Below are positions 1 to 3,682 of a DNA stretch of 5,865 bases, piece by piece. Under the pieces are notes generated by a model. It searched no databases. It saw only the letters and a program-made list of their open reading frames with translations, and was not told where the DNA came from. Origin of the DNA: Actinomycetota bacterium (GTDB lineage Bacteria > Actinomycetota > Geothermincolia > Geothermincolales > RBG-13-55-18); NCBI GenBank assembly GCA_028275245.1, contig JAPWVA010000089.1, forward strand, positions 1 to 5,865, in the 5' to 3' direction. The position numbers and the translations under genes are program-made. The stretch's first letter is position 1; every line of letters begins with the position of its first letter.

Positions 1-372
1 GACCCCGAATTCCACCGCAAGGTCCAGCCGGGGGATTTCATCGTGGCCGGCAGGAACTTCGGCTGTGGCTCCTCCCGAGAGCAGGCCCCGCTGGTGATCA
101 AGGCGGCGGGTATATCGGCGGTATTGGCTGCCTCCTTCGCCCGCATATTCTTCCGCAACGCCATCAACAAGGGACTCCCGGTGGTGGAGTGCGACACCTC
201 CGGCATCCATAGCGGAGACGAGCTGGAGGTGGACCTGGGTAGGGGCCTGGTGAGGAACCTGACCACCGGGGACCAGGTGGAGATAAAACCCCTCCCCGGG
301 GTGATGATGGATATCCTGAACGAGGGGGGGCTCACCCAGTACTTGAAGAAGTACGGCGAGTTCCGATTGTGA
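1..372 (+). CDS. leuD: 3-isopropylmalate dehydratase small subunit (LeuD-type swivel domain), 5'-truncated
   Basis: Small subunit of a LeuCD-type hydro-lyase that, with a large [4Fe-4S] subunit, interconverts 2- and 3-isopropylmalate in leucine synthesis in the cytoplasm. The reading frame is open from base 1, and 123 codons are visible before the TGA at 370-372. The family usually has about 160-170 residues, so roughly 40 N-terminal residues lie outside the window. Visible residues 17-30 carry the swivel-domain signature (GRNFGCGSSREQAP), followed by SFARIFFRNAINKGLP, which is typical of the aconitase/LeuD swivel fold. The C-terminus ends in the family-like GGLTQYLKKYGEF. The N-terminal loop that helps separate isopropylmalate, homoaconitate and aconitate enzymes is missing, so substrate is assigned from family and neighbours only. 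An internal GTG at 43 is not the start, because matching sequence continues upstream of it. The next gene begins 162 bases downstream. Confidence 0.9.
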   Translation, partial: DPEFHRKVQPGDFIVAGRNFGCGSSREQAPLVIKAAGISAVLAASFARIFFRNAINKGLPVVECDTSGIHSGDELEVDLGRGLVRNLTTGDQVEIKPLPGVMMDILNEGGLTQYLKKYGEFRL

Positions 373-522
373 ATCCCGCTCCCCGGGCCGAGGATCCCGT
401 GATCATGCTGCCAGCAGGGGGCCTGAGGAGAGGCTCCTAAACGAATCGGGGATGGTCTTCGACCCCGGGATAGCTGGATACATGCGAAGATCCCGTTTTC
501 CATGGCAGGGCGAGGAAGGATC

Positions 523-528
523 GGAGGT
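523..528 (+). promoter_or_regulatory. Ribosome binding site that fixes the dehydrogenase start
   Basis: GGAGGT lies 6 bases before the ATG at 535, an ideal spacing. An in-frame ATG at 502 would add 11 residues (MAGRGRIGGQD) that do not resemble the family N-terminus and would place this SD inside the gene. The ATG at 535 gives a protein beginning MKRKVTLIPGDGVGPE, as expected for the family. Confidence 0.8.
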
Positions 529-534
529 CAGGAC

Positions 535-1536
535 ATGAAGCGGAAGGTAACCCTGATTCCAGGAGACGGAGTCGGCCCCGAGATCGTGGAGGCCTGCGTG
601 CAGGTAATCGAGGCCTCGGGTGCCCGGGTGGAGTGGGAAGTCCGGGAAGCGGGGGAGAAGGTCATGGAAGAATATGGAACTCCCCTGCCCAACGAGGTCC
701 TGGACTCCATCCGCGCCCACGGGGTGGCCCTCAAGGGTCCCATCACCACGCCGGTGGGCTCGGGATTCCGGAGCGTGAACGTGGCCCTGCGGCAGGAGCT
801 GGATCTCTACGCCAACCTGCGCCCGGCCCGCAGCATGGTGGGGGTGCGTTCCCCCTACCAGGGAATAGACCTGGTGGTGATCCGGGAGAACACCGAGGAC
901 CTCTACGCCGGCATCGAGCGCATGGTGGACGAGGACACCGCCGAGAGCGTGAAGCTCATCACCCGCCGGGCCTCGGAGAGGATATGCCGCTTTGCCTTCG
1001 AGTACGCCCGCCGGGAGGGGCGCAGGAAGGTCACTGCGGTGCACAAGGCCAACATCCTCAAGTTCACCGACGGCCTTTTCCTGGAGGTGGCCCGGCAGGT
1101 GGCGGGGGAATACCCCGATATCGAGTTCGAGGACCGCATCGTGGACAACATGGCCATGCAGCTGGTGCAGAAGCCCCACCTCTATGACGTGCTGGTCCTG
1201 CCCAACCTCTACGGGGACATCATCTCCGATCTTTGTGCCGGCCTGGTAGGGGGGCTGGGGGTGGCCCCCAGCGCCAACGTGGGAGAGGACATCGCCGTCT
1301 TCGAGCCGGTGCACGGGAGCGCCCCCAAATACACCGGCATGAACAAGGTCAACCCCACCGCTCAGATCCTTTCCGGGGTTTTAATGTTGCGCCACATCGG
1401 ACAGCGGGAGGAGGCGGACAGGATCCAGCGAGCGGTGGAGAAGGTCATCGCCGAGGGCAGGACGGTCACCTACGACCTGGGCGGAGACGCCGGGACCATG
1501 GAGATGGCCCGAGCCATCATAGCGGCCATGGAATGA
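535..1536 (+). CDS. Isocitrate/3-isopropylmalate dehydrogenase family protein (isocitrate-type pocket)
   Basis: A 333-residue beta-decarboxylating dehydrogenase that oxidises a 2-hydroxy acid and removes CO2 using NAD(P) and Mg2+. It opens with the family motif LIPGDGVGPE (residues 7-16). By comparison with E. coli isocitrate dehydrogenase, the substrate residues are S80, N82, R86, R96, R117 and Y124, with catalytic K171 and metal-binding D204, D228 and D232. The motifs FRSVNVALRQ (78-87) and RENTEDLYAG (117-126) are isocitrate-type. Classical bacterial LeuB has a different pocket helix and RELTGG-like sequence here. Archaeal-type LeuB also has RENTEGLY but lacks the Ser-x-Asn pair. The adenine loop HGSAPKYTG (260-268) has Lys-Tyr as in NADP enzymes. 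The position after leuD argues for a leuB role, while the residues argue for NAD(P)-isocitrate dehydrogenase (glutamate supply). I am sure of the family and unsure of the substrate. Length is normal for the short bacterial/archaeal subgroup. Confidence 0.88.
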   Translation: MKRKVTLIPGDGVGPEIVEACVQVIEASGARVEWEVREAGEKVMEEYGTPLPNEVLDSIRAHGVALKGPITTPVGSGFRSVNVALRQELDLYANLRPARSMVGVRSPYQGIDLVVIRENTEDLYAGIERMVDEDTAESVKLITRRASERICRFAFEYARREGRRKVTAVHKANILKFTDGLFLEVARQVAGEYPDIEFEDRIVDNMAMQLVQKPHLYDVLVLPNLYGDIISDLCAGLVGGLGVAPSANVGEDIAVFEPVHGSAPKYTGMNKVNPTAQILSGVLMLRHIGQREEADRIQRAVEKVIAEGRTVTYDLGGDAGTMEMARAIIAAME

Positions 1537-1537
1537 A

Positions 1538-1584
1538 CCCATCCCAGGAGTGTATATGACTGGGCATGGACCCTGGAGGATGGG
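1538..1584 (+). other. Hairpin just after the dehydrogenase stop codon, possible transcript end
   Basis: The arms 1538-1548 and 1572-1584 form 11 base pairs (CCCATC with GATGGG, then CCAGG with CCTGG), with a two-base bulge and a 23-base loop, starting one base after the TGA stop. No T-run follows, so it is not a standard intrinsic terminator. It could protect the 3' end or act as a U-less terminator. A second compact hairpin lies at 1636-1653 (CTGCCGG, loop GTTA, CCGGCGG), also without a T-run. Confidence 0.35.
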
Positions 1585-1680
1585 GCGCTTCCCTCCGAGG
1601 GCGGCCCGCTGAAGGGTTCACGGCTGATTCCCCCGCTGCCGGGTTACCGGCGGGAGGCGGGAGAGTGTTACCCCGGCCCA

Positions 1681-1710
1681 TTGTCAAGTCGTGGTATAAA
1701 AGGTTATCAT
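1681..1710 (+). promoter_or_regulatory. Candidate sigma70-type promoter P1 for ilvD-ilvB-ilvN
   Basis: TTGTCA (1681-1686) and TATCAT (1705-1710) each match the consensus hexamers at 5 of 6 positions and are separated by 18 bases. The -10 keeps the three most conserved positions (first T, second A, last T). It lies in an AT-rich island inside otherwise GC-rich DNA. Transcription would start near 1717, giving a leader of about 200 bases that contains the putative leader peptide and the hairpins before ilvD. Confidence 0.5.
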
Positions 1711-1792
1711 TAATTTTCAAACCTTCAAAAAAGGATTCCGCAGCGGCTCCGGGGAGGGGCCTCCCTACCGGAAAAGAGGGCGGAAAGGCGGT

Positions 1793-1864
1793 ATGGTCTG
1801 GGGTCGCCGTCTCGGCGGTCCCGATGGATTGACTATACCCTTGATAGTCTTGATAATTCATTGA
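1793..1864 (+). CDS. Putative ilv leader peptide (23 codons, Leu/Ile/Val-rich)
   Basis: ATG at 1793 to TGA at 1862-1864. AAAGG at 1784-1788 could serve as a ribosome binding site 4 bases upstream. The first 12 residues are Gly/Arg-rich. The last 11 read LTIPLIVLIIH, with 3 Leu, 4 Ile and 1 Val, so all three products of the downstream pathway are represented. The codons are TTG three times, ATA three times, ATT and GTC, in a region whose main genes mostly use CTG, CTC and ATC. The stop lies 50 bases before the ilvD ATG and 27 bases before the SD-masking hairpin. By analogy with known ilv attenuators, ribosome stalling on these codons when charged tRNA is scarce would change the folding of the RNA downstream. 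The caveat is that the same AT-rich bases resemble a promoter (1829-1857), and AT-rich DNA favours Ile/Leu codons by chance. Confidence 0.45.
   Translation: MVWGRRLGGPDGLTIPLIVLIIH
1800..1822 (+). other. Strong hairpin inside the leader peptide reading frame
   Basis: Bases 1800-1809 pair with 1813-1822 to give 10 base pairs, two of them G-U, closed by a UCU loop. The core is CGCCG with CGGCG. No T-run follows, so it is not a terminator. It lies before the Leu/Ile/Val codons, so a translating ribosome must melt it before reaching them. It could pause polymerase or set the timing of coupling. Its function is inferred only from position. Confidence 0.35.
1829..1857 (+). promoter_or_regulatory. 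Candidate promoter P2 immediately upstream of ilvD, with palindromes
   Basis: TTGACT (1829-1834) and GATAAT (1852-1857) each match consensus at 5 of 6 positions with the optimal 17-base spacer. The -10 lacks the highly conserved first T. Transcription would start near 1864, leaving about 50 bases of leader. A perfect inverted repeat GACTAT-N7-ATAGTC (1831-1849) covers the -35 and spacer. An 11-base palindrome ATTCATTGAAT (1856-1866) covers the expected start point. Both could be operator half-sites. This element competes with the leader-peptide reading of the same bases. The two could coexist, but a P2 transcript could not translate the peptide. Confidence 0.4.
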
Positions 1865-1888
1865 ATACCGTGGCGGAGCCTGTATTTT
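1864..1888 (+). terminator. Weak terminator-like hairpin between leader peptide and ilvD
   Basis: AATAC (1864-1868) pairs with GTATT (1882-1886), and GGC (1872-1874) pairs with GCC (1878-1880) around a GGA loop, with a small internal loop between the two stems. The 3' arm runs into TTTT (1885-1888) followed by a pyrimidine-rich stretch. The stem is short and partly AT, so it would be a weak terminator or pause site at best. Its place directly after the leader peptide stop is what makes it worth listing. Confidence 0.25.
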
Positions 1889-1891
1889 AAC

Positions 1892-1910
1892 TTCTTCCCG
1901 ATAGGAGGAA
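1892..1910 (+). promoter_or_regulatory. ilvD ribosome binding site masked by a hairpin
   Basis: AGGAGG at 1903-1908 is 6 bases before the ilvD ATG at 1915, a near-perfect SD that fixes the start. The upstream TTCTTCC (1892-1898) pairs with GGAGGAA (1904-1910) over 7 base pairs, one of them G-U, with a CGATA loop. Most of the SD is therefore hidden when this folds. It could allow translational control of ilvD, opened when an upstream ribosome or alternative pairing takes the 5' arm. Confidence 0.45.
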
Positions 1911-1914
1911 AAAG

Positions 1915-3591
1915 ATGGAATCAAGGAGCGAAAGGATCAAGGCGGGAACCGAGGGAGCGCCGCAGAGATCGCTCCTGAAAGCCCTGGGCTACACCGACGA
2001 GGAGATCCGGCGGCCCTGGGTGGGTATCGCCTGCTCCTTCAACGAGGTGGTGCCCGGCCACGTACACCTACAACAGGTGGCCGACGCGGTCAAGGCGGGG
2101 GTTCGCTTGGCGGGAGGGACCCCCATGCAATTCGGCGTGATGGGGATCTGTGATGGCATAGCCATGGGCCACGAGGGGATGCGCTACTCCCTGCCTTCCC
2201 GGGAGGTGATCGCGGACACCGTGGAGCTCATGGCCATGGCCCATGCCTTCGACGCCCTGGTGCTCATCCCCAATTGCGACAAGATAGTGCCGGGGATGCT
2301 CATGGCAGCGGCGCGACTCAACATACCCGCCTTGGTGGTGAGCGGGGGTCCCATGCTGGCGGGGAGGTTCCGCGGGCGGGATGTGGACTTCATCACCGTG
2401 ATGGAGGCCCAGGGGGCGGTGAAGGCCGGGCTCATGAGCGAGGGGGAGCTGGCCGAGCTAGAGGACGAGGCTTGCCCGGGCTGCGGGAGCTGCGCGGGCC
2501 TCTTCACCGCCAACTCCATGAACTGCCTCACCGAGGCGGTGGGCATGGGCCTCCCTGGGAACGGGACCATCCCGGCGCCCCATGCTGCCCGGCTCCGCCT
2601 AGCCAAGCGAGCGGGTATGGCGGTGATGGAGCTGTTCCGCAAGGGGCTGAGGCCGCGGGACATCATCAACAAGCGTTCCCTGCGTAATGCCCTGGCGGTG
2701 GACATGGCCATCGGGGGTTCTTCCAACACTATCCTGCACGTTTTGGCCATCGCCTACGAGGCCGGGGTGGAGCTGGGCTTGGAGGAGATCCAGGAGGTTT
2801 GTGATTCCACCCCCAACCTGGCCCGCATAAGCCCCGCGGGGGGAGCCGTTTACCACATGCAGGACTTGCACGAGGCAGGGGGGATCCCCGCCGTCATGGG
2901 AGAGCTCCTCAGAAAGGGCCTCATCGACCCGGATGTCCCCTGTGTGGGCGCGGAACGCATCGGTGACCTGGTGGAGGGGAAAAGGACCCTGAACCCAGAA
3001 GTCCTGCGACCGGTGGAAGACCCCTACATGCCCACCGGGGGCCTGGCCATCCTGCGGGGGAGCCTGGCTCCGGAAGGGGCGGTGATCAAGCACTCGGCGG
3101 TCCCGGGGAACCTGCTGCGCCACCGGGGACCGGCCCGGGTCTTCGACCAGGAGGAGGACGCGGTGGCCGCCATGCGCAGGGGGGATATCCGCGAAGGAGA
3201 CGTGGTGGTTATCCGCTACGAGGGCCCCAAGGGCGGTCCCGGCATGAGGGAGATGCTGCTACCCACCGCAACCCTGGCGGGGATGGGCCTTTCTGACAAG
3301 GTGGTGCTCATCACCGATGGGCGTTTTTCTGGCGGCACCCGGGGGGCGGCCGTGGGACATGTTTCTCCCGAGGCCCAGGAGGGGGGCCCTATCGCCATGG
3401 TGCGGGAGGGTGACCTGGTGGAACTGGATGTTCCCGGGAGGAGGGTGGAACTTTTGGTGCCCCCGAAGGAACTGGCCCGCCGGAGGGAAGGATGGACCCC
3501 ACCCGAGCCCAGGGTGAGGGAAGGTTACCTGGCCGTCTACGCCCGCCAGGTGTCCAGCGCCAGCCTGGGGGCGGTGAGGCTCAGGGTTTGA
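1915..3591 (+). CDS. ilvD: Dihydroxy-acid dehydratase
   Basis: Dehydrates 2,3-dihydroxyisovalerate and 2,3-dihydroxy-3-methylvalerate to the keto acids of valine and isoleucine. It is a cytoplasmic Fe-S enzyme needing Mg2+. At 558 residues it is full length for the shorter form found in Clostridia and archaea (E. coli's is longer, about 616). The family blocks appear in order: GHEGMRYSLPSREVIADTVE (85-104), NCDKIVPGMLMAA (120-132), CPGCGSCAGLFTANSMNCL (187-205), AIGGSSNT around residue 267, and DGRFSGGTRG (468-477) with the likely catalytic base S472. C121 and C193 are the expected cluster ligands. The site of the third ligand in [2Fe-2S] plant/mycobacterial enzymes (the PCN motif) is Gly48 in VPGHVH, as in E. 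coli, so a [4Fe-4S] cluster is predicted. C40 sits where homologues usually have Asn. It has its own control region upstream, and ilvB follows after 91 bases without a clear terminator. Confidence 0.97.
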   Translation: MESRSERIKAGTEGAPQRSLLKALGYTDEEIRRPWVGIACSFNEVVPGHVHLQQVADAVKAGVRLAGGTPMQFGVMGICDGIAMGHEGMRYSLPSREVIADTVELMAMAHAFDALVLIPNCDKIVPGMLMAAARLNIPALVVSGGPMLAGRFRGRDVDFITVMEAQGAVKAGLMSEGELAELEDEACPGCGSCAGLFTANSMNCLTEAVGMGLPGNGTIPAPHAARLRLAKRAGMAVMELFRKGLRPRDIINKRSLRNALAVDMAIGGSSNTILHVLAIAYEAGVELGLEEIQEVCDSTPNLARISPAGGAVYHMQDLHEAGGIPAVMGELLRKGLIDPDVPCVGAERIGDLVEGKRTLNPEVLRPVEDPYMPTGGLAILRGSLAPEGAVIKHSAVPGNLLRHRGPARVFDQEEDAVAAMRRGDIREGDVVVIRYEGPKGGPGMREMLLPTATLAGMGLSDKVVLITDGRFSGGTRGAAVGHVSPEAQEGGPIAMVREGDLVELDVPGRRVELLVPPKELARRREGWTPPEPRVREGYLAVYARQVSSASLGAVRLRV

Positions 3592-3665
3592 CCGGGATTC
3601 CCTGATGCCCGGACGAAGGGCTGACTGAGTCGTAAAGGGTAGTGATGAAGGGATCGAGCATACCC

Positions 3666-3674
3666 GGAGGAGGT
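3666..3674 (+). promoter_or_regulatory. Ribosome binding site favouring a TTG start for ilvB
   Basis: GGAGGAGGT lies 8 bases before TTG (3683-3685) but 14 bases before the next in-frame ATG (3689-3691). The TTG start gives MKMTGAQAL, the usual IlvB N-terminus. A second purine stretch GGGGAAG (3676-3682) abuts the TTG and could still serve the ATG, so the choice is probable rather than proven. Confidence 0.6.
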
Positions 3675-3682
3675 CGGGGAAG

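Larger units (their letters stand above)
1537..1914 (+). other. 378-base intergenic leader region upstream of ilvD
   Basis: No conventional protein gene fits here. The region divides into a GC-rich 5' half with hairpins (1538-1584 and 1634-1654), an AT-rich island with a promoter candidate (1681-1740), a GC-rich block with two more hairpins (1748-1772 and 1800-1822), a second AT-rich island (1829-1890) and the ilvD ribosome binding site. This contrasts with the 91-base and 14-base gaps further down the ilv cluster. It implies that ilvD-ilvB-ilvN has its own control region, separate from the leuD-dehydrogenase unit. No T-box sequence matching the consensus was found. Confidence 0.7.

Noticed and set aside
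466..499. Hairpin CGGGAT/ATCCCG followed by TTTT between leuD and the dehydrogenase
   Set aside because: The stem is only 6 base pairs with an 18-base loop, and the T-run is 4 bases. Too weak to call a terminator. No convincing promoter was seen in 373-534 either.
502..534. Upstream in-frame ATG adding 11 residues to the dehydrogenase
   Set aside because: No SD precedes it, the extension is unlike the family, and a perfect GGAGGT sits before the ATG at 535.
403..1314. Long minus-strand open frame opposite the dehydrogenase gene
   Set aside because: It is His/Gly/Leu-rich low-complexity translation with no recognisable domain, mirrors a clear plus-strand gene, and is typical of GC-rich antisense shadows. 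The same applies to the minus-strand frames opposite ilvD, ilvB and ilvN.
1556..1612. 18-codon frame with AGGAG five bases upstream, just after the dehydrogenase stop
   Set aside because: The SD spacing is good, but the Arg/Gly/Pro-rich peptide has no regulatory codon pattern and the frame lies within a hairpin. A conserved frame in relatives would be needed to support it.
1640..1655. Sequence resembling part of a T-box (GGGTTACCGGCGGG)
   Set aside because: It lacks the conserved GGGTGGNACCGCG core and a downstream terminator with a T-run, and lies upstream of promoter P1, so a P1 transcript would not contain it.
1566..1832. 88-codon plus-strand frame in the intergenic region
   Set aside because: No SD, no recognisable domain, it crosses two AT-rich islands and several hairpins, and its composition is unlike the neighbouring genes.
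3592..3612. CCGGG/CCCGG hairpin right after the ilvD stop as a terminator
   Set aside because: Only 5 base pairs with an 11-base loop and no T-run. ilvB follows closely, so cotranscription is more likely.
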